64,000 bases of DNA from Muscardinus avellanarius (taxonomy: Eukaryota > Chordata > Mammalia > Rodentia > Gliridae). Made by a program: the position numbers and the translations under genes. Within the stretch, counting starts at the first letter, position 1. Each line of letters opens with the position of its first letter. Shown piece by piece: positions 10,769-21,585 of this stretch. The stretch lies in contig OY726571.1 of NCBI GenBank assembly GCA_963383645.1, forward strand, positions 20,073,099 to 20,137,098, given 5' to 3'. The notes under the pieces are model-generated. The model did not search any database. It worked only from the letters and a program-made list of their open reading frames with translations, and was not told the DNA's origin.

Positions 10769-11787
10769 TCTGCTTAAAGTATTTTTTAATCTGGGGATTC
10801 AGGAAGAATGCTATGTGTAAAGATGTAGAGTATTTACAATGTGAATTATACTCCATCTATTTGTATTTCATTTTCTTTCAGAAATAGTTAATAATGCCTA
10901 CAAAGATGAAATTATCTTAAGTCTGATTGGTTTCCTTATTCATCAATCAATAGTAAATGCCAATATATAATTGTATGTAGCTATGTAAAGGAAGAAATGA
11001 AATGGGACTGGCCCAGAAAGAATAAAAAAGCAGTTCACTTTGGGAGTTAGCATATTTGAGTCAGTATTTTTGGCTGTAAAACAATATTGTAGATATCATG
11101 TGTAAAGACTTTTTCATAAGGAAATAATCAAGACTTCTAAGTACTGGGATTACAGGTGTCTACAACCATCTTTGGCTTGTTACTTTCAATTGATTGCCCA
11201 GTTTAAGATCTGAAAACACAATCCTAAACTCTGAAGTTATTCTGACAAAATTTTAAATTGTAGAGATAAAAGATTTCTGGAAATCATAGAGGGAAGATCT
11301 ATAAGGTATTTTATTAAATAAAAGAAATTATACTTTACTCAGAAACATTAAGTACTGAATTTTGGAGCAATAGCAAAGATTTTTGGAGAAAAAATTAGTG
11401 ATTCAAGAATAGCATACCTTCCCATGTTATATTTCATGTGTAACAAAATAGGATTATATTCTTTGCTGTATAATAACTTGATCATCTGTACACAAACATT
11501 TATAATTATATGATACATAAAATGTAATTTGGCCAACAAAATTAAGAGGAAATCATATAAATAACTCAAGATTTAGAGCTATTTCTTAGGAATGATAAAT
11601 AGTGAAAACTGAAAGTAACAAAATTTCACTCCAAATAACTGTTGTGAATAAGAATACAAAATTTTTGTGAATATAAAATATGGTTTTCTATAGAGATATG
11701 AAAATACTTTTAGTAATCAATAAGGCATCATCCAAATTATCAGATTTTAAATATCATTGCTGCTAGGTCCACTGTCCTATATAAGTT
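10769..11787. other. Unique AT-rich DNA with a short SINE scrap
   Basis: Only 11135-11178 (AGTACTGGGATTACAGGTGT, then TTTGGCT) is recognised, as the B1 5' end of a minus-strand SINE. The rest is very AT-rich and unassigned. Confidence 0.45.
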
Positions 11788-12015
11788 TTTGTTTTGTTTT
11801 GTTTTCTTTGTGTGTCTGGTGATTGAACCCAGGGGCACTGGACCTTCGAGCTACACCCCCTGCCCTATTTTTTTTTTAAATTCTTTGTTTTGAAACAAGG
11901 TCTCTCTAAGTTGCAGAAGGTCTCACTAAGGAGCTGAGGCTGTCTGTGAACCACCATCTTTTGGTCTCAGCCTCCAGAATACTGGGATTACAAGTGTGTG
12001 CCACCATGCCCGGCT
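11788..12015 (-). mobile_element. B1-dID SINE with 11-bp TSD
   Basis: Left edge TTTTGTTTTGTTTTG is the A-rich tail in reverse. GTGTGTCTGGTGATTGAACC and TGTCTGTGAACCACC are diagnostic of the CAGACCCAC-ended subfamily, and the right edge is CACCATGCCCGGCT. CTATATAAGTT is repeated perfectly at 11777-11787 and 12016-12026. Confidence 0.94.
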
Positions 12016-12489
12016 CTATATAAGTTATTAATTTGCTCCACTGAATATTTCTGTTTGATCTTTGATGATACTACATACCATGGGACACTTGATAATAAAT
12101 ATTTATTTAGTTGATGTATTGATACTACTCTGGTAGATCCCAAATTTATTAGAGTAATTAATCAGAAACTCTTATCAATTATCAGGTAAGATATAATTTT
12201 TCTTTCTACCCAATACTGAACTAGCCTTTTTGCTTTTTAAACTAGTACCTTCAACTAAGCATTGATATTTTCTACAATGTCTCCACATATTTCACAGACA
12301 TCAGCACAGAACTTGAATTACCAAGGATTGTCAGAGACCCTTAGCCCTGGGAATCTGATTTACAGGAACTCATGGACTTGTTTCATCTAGCTTTTTGGCA
12401 TATGGTGATTTTCTTTACTTTCTTTTTATCTCAGAAGTATATTTAAAATAGACTTTTGTGAAGCTATAGATTTATAGGAAAAGTTACTT

Positions 12490-12735
12490 TTGGGGGTCTA
12501 ATGTACAGTATGGTGATTATAGTTTATAGCTCTGTATTATTTATTTCACACTTATAGTAGATGCTAAATATTCTTACCATGTACAAAAAAATGTGAGGTG
12601 ATGAATATGTTAAATTGCTTGACAATGGTGATCCTTTTCTAGCATACACATATACCTAAAACCACTTCTATATATCTTAAATATGAACAATAATTATGCT
12701 TCAATTATAACTCAGTGAAGCTGAAAAATGCAAAA
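12490..12735 (+). mobile_element. Old L1 3'UTR
   Basis: GGGGGTCTAATGTACAGTAT, GGTGATTATAGTTTATAGCT, TGAGGTGATGAATATGTTAA and TTCAATTATAACTCAGTGAA match the 3'UTR of ancient L1 (L1MA/L1MB-like) elements. There is no coding part. Confidence 0.75.
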
Positions 12736-12761
12736 ATATGCATTTAATATTATATACAAGG

Positions 12762-12990
12762 CAGGGTATGCTCATATATGCTTGTAATCCTGGTACTTGG
12801 GAGGCTGAGGCAGGAGGATCACAGGTTCTAAGCTAGCCTCAGTAACTTAGTAAGGCTCTTGGCAGCTTAGTGAGACCTTTTTTCCAAATTAAAAATATAA
12901 AATAAAATTGGTCTGAGGATATAGCTCACAGGTAGAATGCCCCTGACTGTTTAATCTCCAGCACCAGAAAAATAAATATATATAGAAACA
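12762..12990 (+). mobile_element. B1-dID SINE (older)
   Basis: GCAGGGTATGCTCATATATG, TTGGGAGGCTGAGGCAGGAG, CTAAGCTAGCCTCAGTAACT and the ID-like GAGGATATAGCTCACAGGTA, then ATCTCCAGCACC. It lies just downstream of the L1 3'UTR tail. Confidence 0.85.
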
Positions 12991-13520
12991 AAATTTCCTT
13001 ACAACTAACTCATTTCATTTTATTGGCATTTTTGAAGATTTTAATGTCTTTGGGACTGCATTTAAAGGCATTAGAATTTGTATATTTGCTTACATTGTTT
13101 ATCTTACATTATTTTTTCATTTGCATTGAATAAATTCTTTATAAATGGAGGTGGTTGGAATACAAATGGTACATCCAGAAGAAAGGAAAGCCTAGGACCT
13201 GTAGTAAATTAAATCTTACCTGATACATCGCAGCCTGTGATATAGAAAGAATGAATCTTTCTATCTCTTTGGAACCTAAAAATAAGAAGCAAAAAACGAA
13301 CTAGTCAATAATTATTAGAAACTACAACTAAAAGGTCATGACTAATGTTCAGATATAAAATCTTCCTTGGGAGAATAAAATAAAAATTAGCTAATGAAGC
13401 TAATTAGTAGCAAACAAGAAAAATTAGGTATGCTAAGTTTGAGAGTAACAGTTCATGACATTTACATTACACAGACTTGTCTTGCATATAGAACCATTTT
13501 CCAATCAAATACCATCCTGC
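12991..13520. other. Unique AT-rich DNA
   Basis: Nothing recognised. Confidence 0.4.
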
Positions 13521-13524
13521 TAAA

Positions 13525-13740
13525 ACCAATAACTAATATTTACTGAAAGTGAAGTCAGTTCCAGGTAGTATTCTAAATAGTTCATCAGAATTAACTCATT
13601 TTATTTTTCCAACCACCTTAATAATTTGATGCTACAATTACCACCAAGCTAAATATGAGAAACCTAGGCAGAGGAAAGTGAATTAAATTGGGGCTATAGA
13701 GTTGGGGTGCCTTCAGGAATCTAACCCTTTCAGTTTCTTT
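13525..13740 (+). mobile_element. MIR element
   Basis: Follows the MIR pattern end to end: AATAACTAATATTTACTGAA, CAGGTAGTATTCTAAATAGT, TTAACTCATTTTATTTTTCC, ACCTTAATAATTTGATGCTA, GAGAAACCTAGGCAGAGGAA and AGGAATCTAACCC at the 3' end. Highly diverged, as expected for a pan-mammalian tRNA-derived SINE. Confidence 0.7.
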
Positions 13741-14754
13741 TGAAAGCTTACACTCTGCACCTGTGTAATACTGACCTCAACTTTATCATAGTGTTTTCCT
13801 TTGCATTTCAAAGAGATTCCTTTATCCACTCATGTGTATTTTACAGCAAACCTTCCTTTGCCTGTGTAAGTTTAAGTGTGCTGTTTTTTTCTCAGGAATG
13901 AGTCTGTTTCAACTAATTTTTATATGTTTCCACAAAGGCCTTCACTTTTCCCCAGTACCATGTTCATTTCTTGCTGTGACACTGCAACTTTGCTCCCTTC
14001 TGGTCACCAGAAGATGTCTGAGCCATTGGCAGCCCTGTGTGGGTTGGGGGTTTACTATCACATCTAAGTGACAAATAAAATTTCTAGCATATTATATGCC
14101 TTTGTTAAAACTTTAGAAAGAAAAAAATATGAATGAATGCCACTGATATATTGCAGAACACATAGAAGAGGAAGAGAAGAGAACATATAAATATTTTATT
14201 TAACTAAATATGTGCCAATCTTTTTCTCATGTTTTATTAATAATATGAATCACTAATTGTTCACTGAGTGCCTACCACAAACCAGGCACTATGCTAAGAG
14301 ATATTACCCTGAACAAGAAAAATGCCTTTTTAAAAAAAAAAAATCTACCACTAAACCTAGACTCTTGTAGTGAGAGGCAATGAAAGACATTATTATAAAC
14401 CATGCCAAGGGGCTAAGAAGAAAAGTTTCAGAATATTAGAAGGAGAGAGAACATAATTATGAGGGTAATGAGAAATATTACTAAAAGAAGACAAATGTAA
14501 ATTAGAGTCTAAAACATAAGTAGGTTTTAGAAGAAGTAGGAAAAATCCACTCCAGTTAAGAAACTGAATGTTCAAAATCCTCCAGATGGGTATATTCACA
14601 GAAGCAGATAGAACTTAATCACTGTATATTTTTTTTATAGATAAACAGGATTTAACGGGTTTACATAGCTCTCCACTACTACCCACCTGTATCTGTGACC
14701 AAGATGGTCACAGAGTTCAGCATAAAGAAGATCATGGGTATCACAGACATCATT
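13741..14754. other. Mostly unique DNA with a short MIR/L2-like piece
   Basis: GTGCCTACCACAAACCAGGC followed by ACTATGCTAAGAG at 14255-14325 resembles the common MIR/L2 core. The remainder is unassigned. An 80-codon open frame at 13832-14071 shows no recognisable domain. Confidence 0.4.
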
Positions 14755-15185
14755 CTTTCTGCTGTGACACAATAATCCTGACCATGTATAGTTCAGAGAA
14801 AGAAAAACTTATTTGCTATGGGTTTTTGGAGATTTCAGAGTTCAGTTCATATCAAACCAAGTCTGCCTTGCTCAGGGCATGGCAGTGGGGAACAGAAAGA
14901 GGAAGATAGCAAGGACTCTGACCTCACCTCATGGGAAGAAGAAGAAGAAATAGAAGAAGAAGAAGAAGAAGAAGGAGGAGGAGGAGGAGGAGGAGGAGGA
15001 GGAGGAGGAGGAGGAGGAGGAGGAGGAGAGAAAGCACAGTCTCTAAGGTCACACCCCCAGGGACCCACTTTTTCCAGCCATACCCAACCTGCCTAGGTTA
15101 CCATCCAGTAAGTCCACTGCAGTGAATTTATTCTCTGATGAGATTATGATTATTAATAATTATATCAACTCGGAACATTAATAAA
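14755..15185 (-). mobile_element. MaLR-type LTR, minus strand
   Basis: The order of blocks (CTGCTGTGACACAATAATCC, ACTTATTTGCTATGGG, GGTCACACCCCCAGGGACCC, CCATCCAGTAAGTCCACTGC, CAACTCGGAACATTAAT) is the reverse complement of the element at 15385 and parallels the LTR minus-strand copy at 55321. The family assignment (ERVL-MaLR, MST-like) rests on resemblance to known MaLR LTRs. A GAA/GGA tract has expanded inside it. No internal viral coding sequence is present. Confidence 0.6.
14937..15028 (+). repeat. (GAA)n(GGA)n purine tract
   Basis: About 35 bp of GAA-rich sequence passes into about 55 bp of GGA, a pure homopurine strand. The overlapping open frames (poly-Glu/Gly, poly-Arg, and poly-Pro/Ser on the other strand) are products of the tract, not genes. 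Confidence 0.97.
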
Positions 15186-15384
15186 TGAGCTCTTCAGGGA
15201 ATATTCTACATCTAATCATAACACTGGGAGAAATGATTGTCTTCATAGCATCTCCTTCAACATAGAAACAAATCAAACTTCATCTATAGGAACACTTTAA
15301 CAAATATTCTGTGAGAAACAAAATTGTACTTTGAAAGCATCTCTTCACATCCAATATTTACTCCTATGCTGGATCCATTTGACA

Positions 15385-15846
15385 TGGATGTTATGATTCA
15401 GACATAGAATGTTCCCCAGAAGTTCATGTATTGAAGGCTTGGTCCCTAGTACAGCAATGTTCAGAGGCAGGGCTCTTGGGGCATGATTGGATCACGAGGA
15501 TTCTAATGAGTCCATTATCCTCATGATAATTTTGATGAGTTCACAGCTAAATGGGCTATTAGGATCTGGGAGTAGTTATTAGAAGTAGGTCAGAGAAGGC
15601 GTGCCTTTGATGAACATGTTTTGTCCTGGGACCCCTTCTCTTTCGTTTTTCTTCTCAGCTGCCATGAGGTGAGCAGCCTTCTCTGTCTCACAATTTCACC
15701 ATGATGTCCTGTCTCACATTAGGACCAAAGCAATGGAGCCAGCCTACCAGGGACTGAAACCTCTGACCATGAGCCAAGATAAATTTTTCCTTCTTGATTC
15801 TTATTTTAATGTATTTTGTCACAGCAACAAAAAGCTAACTAATGCA
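15385..15846 (+). mobile_element. MaLR-type solo LTR, plus strand
   Basis: Starts near TGTTATGATTCAGACATAGA and ends GCTAACTAATGCA, so it has TG...CA termini. Internal blocks CATGATTGGATCACGAG, GTAGGTCAGAGAAGGCGTGC, GCAATGGAGCCAGCC, CATGAGCCAAGATAAA and TCACAGCAACAAAAAGC match the general scheme of MST-like MaLR LTRs. About 460 bp; no internal region, so a solo LTR. The 76-codon open frame at 15733 is inside it and is not a gene. Confidence 0.65.
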
Positions 15847-16756
15847 GAAGAGATTGAAGTGATCACCCTTAGACGGGCTCACCGTCCTCATTTTCTTATT
15901 CTGTATGGTCTCCAATTCCCCCCAATTCTATTTTATTTTAAGAAAGAAAACAAAAAGTCCTAATTGATTTCATTTTAGAGTGGTCATAACTCTAAGAGCT
16001 AGGGCATGACATTCTTCTTTTAAAGACACAATTAAACCCACAATTTCAGGGAGAATGGCATTAGAAGAAGACACTCTAACTAAGGTAAAAGCCTTTAATA
16101 TGACCTTCACTGAGCACAGATTAAAAACAAGAAACTCTACAAACCATAAAAATGATTAACTAGCCTGTCTTCCATCTTACTTTGGTGAATGTTGTTTCTT
16201 TATAAACAGCTTTAACTACCACCTTTACTCCTTTCTTCCAATCAGGCATACTGACCAATGAAACAGAATAGAAGACACAGAGCATGGTTAACCTGGACAC
16301 TCATTGTTGGGAGGGGGAAGGGGAAGTGTAGGGGAGAAGGCACCAAGCACAGTCTGAATGTATGCCATTTTCAATATGATTCATATAAAAATACATTTAA
16401 AAAAATGAAAAATATTACTAAAACACTACTTACAGAATTTCTCCTACTTTCTGGGAGCACTCAATACAGAGCTAACCTCTGTTTCCTTTGATCCTCAAAA
16501 ATAAACTATAATCCCTAACAAGCACTTTTTTATATAGAAACATCTTTTTGTGCTGTAGTTATGTTCCTGGTCATTCCTGAACATTAATGTTCCTGGAGAT
16601 ATTTGCTCCATGTACTTCAGCAATCTCTTATAAACACTGAAAAATATGAACTTTAAGTGACAGATTGAGTTCTTAAGTCAAATATCAAAGATCTCGAGTT
16701 TAATGTTTTGGCTATAATCTTATGTAGAGTTTTTGATAAGTAGATCTGTAGACAAG
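15847..16756. other. Mostly unique DNA with an L1-3'-like scrap
   Basis: ACTCATTGTTGGGAGGGGGA at about 16300 and CAGTCTGAATGTATGCCATT, then AAAAATACATTTAAAAAAAT, resemble the L1 3' end at 4920-5040, so 16255-16405 is probably an L1 3' tail. The rest is unassigned. Confidence 0.45.
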
Positions 16757-16938
16757 TTTCTTTGTTTTTTTGTGGGTCTGGGGATGGAACCCAGGGGCAG
16801 TCTACCTCTGAGCTATATCCCCTGCCCTATTTTGTATTCTTTATTTTAAAACAGGGTTCCACTGAGTTGCAGAGGGCCTCACTACATAGATGAGGCTGTC
16901 CGCAAAACACAATTCTTTGGTCTCAGCCTCTGGAATGC
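16757..16938 (-). mobile_element. B1-dID SINE, 5'-truncated, CAGACCCAC subfamily
   Basis: GTGGGTCTGGGGATGGAACC, CTCTGAGCTATATCCCCTGC, AGAGGGCCTCACTACATAGA and GGCTGTCCGC. The element's own 5' B1 end is missing beyond GTCTCAGCCTCTGGAATGCT. Confidence 0.85.
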
Positions 16939-17243
16939 TTTTCTCCAACTTTTTTTTTTACTTAGTTATTAAAAAAGAAATAAAGACAGTACATTTAAAT
17001 TTAACTGTAAGCAAAAGGCAAAGAGAGAAGGTTTGATTGCGTATTAAACATTTTACAATTAGTGACACAATAAAACAGATTGGAATGTAGTAGTGTGGAA
17101 ACAGTAGAGTCAAGTTTCTTTTGAAGAAGTAAGTAGAGAGAATCTCGTGAGAAACCTTGTAAGCCATTTTAAGGTGTTTATACCTTGTTCTATCAACATT
17201 GTGAAACAACTGAGCAACAATATTGTCCTGGGAGAAGATATGA

Positions 17244-17245
17244 TG

Positions 17246-17308
<63 letters not shown>

Positions 17309-17494
17309 GTGGTACTGGGGTTCCTGGAAACCCTTCTACCTCTGGGCTACACTCCCAGACCTGTTTTTATCCATTTTTTAAAATTTGGAAACAGGGTCTC
17401 TTAAGCCAGTGTGGCTGGCTTGAAACCTGCGCGATCCTCCTGTCTCTGCCTCCCAAGTGAGGGGATTGCAAGCGTGAGCCACCATACCCAGCTG
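17244..17494 (-). mobile_element. B1-dID SINE, TTCCTGGAA subfamily, with A/(TA)n tail
   Basis: TGGTGGTACTGGGGTTCCTG, TGGGCTACACTCCCAGACCT, GGTCTCTTAAGCCAGTGTGG and GCGCGATCCTCCTGTCTCTG define a subfamily shared with 29023, 30168, 38267 and 53318. Its tail side is (A)n(TA)n at 17244-17305, so the TA microsatellite grew at the SINE tail. Confidence 0.9.
17261..17305 (+). repeat. (TA)n microsatellite
   Basis: About 22 TA units at the tail of the minus-strand SINE. Confidence 0.95.
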
Positions 17495-18183
17495 AAGTTT
17501 GCATTTTTAAAGCAACTCTTTGAGACTGCCATCTGTAATGGAATGATATTGGAGAGATGACGGTAATTCGGGGCAGCTGATGTGATATAGTTGAGGAGAG
17601 CGTGTGCTGCAGGGAGAGGAGATATGAGACATGGTGGATACACTTGATAGGATTAGGATGCAGAAATGGTACAACTGGATGAGTGTTTTGATGGGGAGGA
17701 AGGTGGGAAAACAAAGGATCATATATACATTTATATGTGAAGGAAAAGAGAAGATGGTTTTAACATCCAGTTTAAGTAGGAATGAAAAAGACACTTGGAA
17801 AGTAAGAGGAGTTCTGATTAAGATGAGGGAAGATGAAAAGGCTGAGGAATTGTGAAGAGGGTCTGTTCAGAGGTCAGTTGAGTACGTGGTTCAGGAGCTC
17901 AGCAGGAACGTATGGGCTACGGGAGATTTGGAATCTAATAGTATAGAGTTAATAAGTGAAATTGAAGGGATGTATATGGTTGTGATTGAAAGAGCTTCTA
18001 TGCGTATACTAAACTCTGATGCTGCAAAACTCAGGACAGAAGTGTACATTTATAAACTTAGTCCCATATTAATGTAGAAGTATTGGAAGACAAATAAAGA
18101 GTGCGTGCCCTGAAAAAAGATTGTACATAGGTATAAACATTACATACAATCTGGGAGAAAAACAAATAAACAAATGAACAAAT

Positions 18184-18199
18184 TAAAAATCTGAAGAGA
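18184..18199 (+). repeat. Left TSD of an L1 insertion
   Basis: TAAAAATCTGAAGAGA is repeated perfectly at 18504-18519 after the A-rich tail of the intervening element. Confidence 0.85.
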
Positions 18200-18258
18200 T
18201 AACATTTCAATATTTCTTTTTGCTTTCTTTCTTACCAGAGAATATTGAAATGTTATCT
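18197..18258. repeat. Perfect 18-bp inverted repeat (hairpin)
   Basis: AGATAACATTTCAATATT (18197-18214) is the exact reverse complement of 18241-18258, with a 26-base pyrimidine-rich loop. It sits at the 5' junction of the L1 insertion and overlaps the end of the left TSD. Confidence 0.9.
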
Positions 18259-18503
18259 TTAAGTCACCAAAAGCTTGGTATCAGACAAATGAAACTGTTA
18301 TGTGAGATTATCATTTTTAATTTTAGATAAATTGCCATAATACTAGATGTCAACTACTAAGCCAAGCATGGGAGGGAGGGATAGGGAGAGAATGGGGTGG
18401 GGATTGGGTGGGGGCTGACTGGGAAAAGTGTGCATGTATGTCTACAAAAGTATGTATCCTACTATAATGTATGAATACAGTGCACCAATAAAAAAATAAA
18501 AAA
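18200..18503 (+). mobile_element. 5'-truncated L1 insertion with G-rich 3'UTR
   Basis: Between 16-bp perfect TSDs: an A/T-rich start containing one arm-loop-arm hairpin, then GGGAGGGAGGGATAGGGAGA, GGGTGGGGGCTGACTGGG, GTGCATGTATGTCTAC, ACTATAATGTATGAATAC and a GTGCACCAATAAAAAAATAA tail. It contains only about 300 bp of L1 3' sequence, a typical truncated retrotransposition product. The G-runs (18370-18420) could form a quadruplex. Confidence 0.85.
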
Positions 18504-18895
18504 TAAAAATCTGAAGAGAAAGGGTATGAATGAACAGGAGAGTTTTTAGCCAGATCTTCAAAGAATGCTCACATTTCCATCATAGGCTGATCAAAAGGAA
18601 GATAGAACTTGGATCAGAAGTGTAGGAAGAGGAGAGAATGATGAAAACGTGGTAGAATTTACAGAAAACAGTAAAAGATAGTATTCCAAGAAAGAAAACC
18701 CTAGTAGTGTTCCAGTCTGGAATCCTGTTGAATATGTTATGGATTTAAAAGGATACATTAGCCTTGGCGATGACAGTGTAGTTGGGACTGATGCTGCCAA
18801 GGGCTTCAGAGATGTAGTGTGGTCACAATCTGGTACTTGAAGGGCTTAGTACTTAAGGGGATAAAAGGATAAAGGATTTAAAAACAGCAATGTAG

Positions 18896-19138
18896 GCCGG
18901 GCGTGGTGGTGCACGCTTGTAATCCCAGCATTCGGGAGGCTGAGCCAGAGGATCGCAGTTCGTGGACAGCCTCAGCTACTTAGTGAGGCCCTCCACAACG
19001 TAGTGAGACCCTGTTTCAAAATAAAAAGAATTAAAAAATTTGGTCAGGGGGTGTATCTTGGAGGTCAAATGCCTCTGGGTTCCATCCCCAGACCCGCAAT
19101 AAATAAATACATGCATACATATGTAAAATAAAAAATAA
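18896..19138 (+). mobile_element. B1-dID SINE with 17-bp perfect TSD
   Basis: GGCCGGGCGTGGTGGTGCAC, CGCAGTTCGTGGACAGCC, CTCAGCTACTTAGTGAGG and TTCCATCCCCAGACCCGC, with an AAAT-like tail. TAAAAACAGCAATGTAG occurs at 18879-18895 and 19139-19155 without mismatch. One of the least diverged SINEs here. Confidence 0.95.
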
Positions 19139-19155
19139 TAAAAACAGCAATGTAG

Positions 19156-21116
19156 ACAAGCCTTTCAATGTTATTTTAAAAATGGTGTATGATTATATAA
19201 TAATATACAGAGATTTTGAATAATAAAATATGTACTATTTTAATGAATACATATAATATCAGTGTCTGTAACATAATAATGGTATATAATGATATATAAA
19301 TGCATATACTATAGTACATACATGCCTGAAATAGGCACACGTATACTTGTGTGCCATACATGTGTGGGTGATAGGTGATAGTTCTTTTTCCCCTCTAGAA
19401 GGTATTTCATTTTCACTTAAATTTTTAAGAATACATTTATATTTTAAGAAGTCTTCCAACATTTAGTTTTCCTTCACTGTTTTGGGAAAATTCATTTGTT
19501 TCTGACTTTGAAGATATTTTTATATCACTGGACATGTATAATTTTATTGTATGTCTGGGTAAAGCTTTAAATATACTGGACTCCTTTGCACACTAAAAAT
19601 ATTCTGTCTTTCATCAGAGCTGACAAATGTTCACTCACTATTTCTTTGAAAGGAAAAGGCATCTACGTCCTTGTTTTTGTTTTTCTATGACGTCTGTTGG
19701 ATGGACACTGGACCTTATTATTTTATCTTCTGTTTCTTAATATCTTTTCCAGATATCTTAGCTTCATCATATTCTTTGTTGGATTCTAAGCAAATAATCA
19801 ATTGTCAGGCATACTAATTGTCTTCTTAGCTATGTGCAATCTGTTTAAACAAGCCAATTAGTTGTTCATTTCAATTACTATTTTTATTATCAGAATGCTT
19901 CATTATTTGTTTATAATCTGGCTGTTTTAAGAATTGCTTTATTCTTTCTTATGTATCCCACTTTTGTAATTGTGTCTTTATCCTTATAAATGTGAATATT
20001 TAAATTCAATTATACTGTTATATGAAATTCACATTCTTTCATTATATATGATGTCTCTTACTCATGGGAGGTTATTTTTGGTTATTTTCTGATTCTGCAT
20101 TGCCCTCTTTTTGAATTTGATGTGACCTGGATTGAGGGTGTATCTGTCTAAATCAATTTTGTATTTGCTTTTGCCAAGTATCTAAGGATTTTTCTGCCTT
20201 AGGACTACCTTATGTGTTATTTATTCAGTGTAGAATTTCCTGAGCAACTTTATAATATATATTCATATCACAAACTGAAGGCAGTGATATGATTCTGAAA
20301 TTTCAAGGATCCCAGATTAAGAAAGACATACCTTCCCAACATCTGCTTCTTCTAAGACACTGGTTTAAGGTTTTTATCTAGACCACATTTTCCCCATGTT
20401 TATATAGAGGGCTCAATTACAATTTTTATAAAACATTGTTTTGCATTTAGCTGGCTACAATTCCTCTTGTTTTCTTCTGAACTCTTATATGCACTTAGAG
20501 ATATAATAGTTTATTTAGTATTTTAAAGGAAATTTTTAGTGAGAAAGTGTTTGTCTCTTATATTTCATGTAAGAAGTAGAAATTTCATGACCTAATTATT
20601 AAAATTGAGTATAATTCAGAGCAATCTATACTACATAATCATGACTCTTTTTCCTTTTGGCTGTAATATAGAGAGAGCCACCAAAGTCAATGTCGTCTAC
20701 AAAGTATGCTGCAATCGACTTGTGGGAATGAACAAATGTAAACTAAGAAGTTAGCACATCTATTTGAAAGTTGTCAGACAGTTCTGGTTTAGTAGTGATG
20801 TTGGAAATGAGGAGAATAAAAGAACACTTAAGTAGATTGCAAAAAACAGAGCATCCCAGTGGCTTGCTGCTACGTTACCAAATAACCAATGATATGCTAT
20901 ACTGAGGACTCGAAATATTGTCCGAAGAAAATAAATCTGATTGTGGCACTGGGATATATTTTGTAAAAATGCTTCAGAAACTTGGAAGTGAATCTTTACT
21001 TTGGCCACGGTTGCTTGGAGGTTTTCTGCTTATTGTCTGGGTGGCAACTCAAAGGAAGCTTGTTCTTGGTTTGTCAGTGTTACTTAACTGGGTTTAGGAA
21101 TAGTGATAATTTTTTT
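19156..21116. other. AT-rich DNA, possibly with old L1 remnants
   Basis: 19560-20230 reads like diverged minus-strand LINE sequence (many TTT-rich blocks such as CTTCTGTTTCTTAATATC), but I cannot anchor it to a named part. No genes recognised; several 60-80-codon frames lack family features. Confidence 0.3.
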
Positions 21117-21303
21117 CCCTTTACACTGGGGATTGACCCAGGAAAATTCTATTTCTAAAACATACCTCCCAATCCTTTTATTTATTTTTTAAATAATGAG
21201 ATAGAATCTCGCTAAGTTGCTGAAACTGGCCTTGAACCTGTGATCCTCCTGTCTCAGCCTCCCAAGTGCTGGGATTACAGGCATGTGCCAATATTCCCAG
21301 CTT
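21117..21303 (-). mobile_element. B1-dID SINE (older)
   Basis: CTTTACACTGGGGATTGACC, GAATCTCGCTAAGTTGCTGA, CTTGAACCTGTGATCCTCCT and GATTACAGGCATGTGCCAAT. Reverse orientation, moderately diverged. Confidence 0.88.
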
Positions 21304-21494
21304 CTGTGACACAATTTAATCATCCCTATCTCAGTTACCCATTACCACCCATATTTGGAACCAATTTTGTTTCCATTGAAATACTGAGCAGACCATTATA
21401 GTATATTCTGCTCAGATTAAGTAGAAAGAACACTGTGTGCTACAAGCAAAATAAAAACACAATTATTTGAATGTTAAAAAACACAATTTTTAAT

Positions 21495-21585
21495 TGGGTG
21501 ATGTGTGCATGTATGGCTCTACCATCTTATATCCCATTGATATGTGTGACAACAATGTACCAATAAAAAATAAATAAATCCTGAA
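21495..21585 (+). mobile_element. Very short L1 3' tail
   Basis: GGGTGATGTGTGCATGTATG, ATATGTGTGACAACAATGTA and CCAATAAAAAATAAATAAAT form the last 90 or so bases of L1. It starts at nearly the same L1 position as the fragment at 30884. Confidence 0.7.

Larger units (their letters stand above)
16955..18110 (+). repeat. Ancient interspersed repeat, copy 1 (family uncertain)
   Basis: Diverged GAGAAACCTTGTAAGCCATT, TTCAGAGGTCAGTTGAGTAC and AGTTAATAAGTGAAATTGAA follow the order of an ancient dispersed mammalian repeat (the 'cttgtaggccat ... gtcaagtaagatgag' type). The family name cannot be assigned from memory. It is interrupted by the (TA)n plus SINE at 17244-17494 and may resume at 18560-18860 after the L1 insertion. 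The 74-95-codon frames here are not genes. Confidence 0.4.

Noticed and set aside
14818..15125. Open frames rich in Glu/Gly, Arg or Pro/Ser on both strands
   Set aside because: They are translations of the (GAA)n(GGA)n tract inside an LTR; all frames stay open because the repeat has no stop codons.
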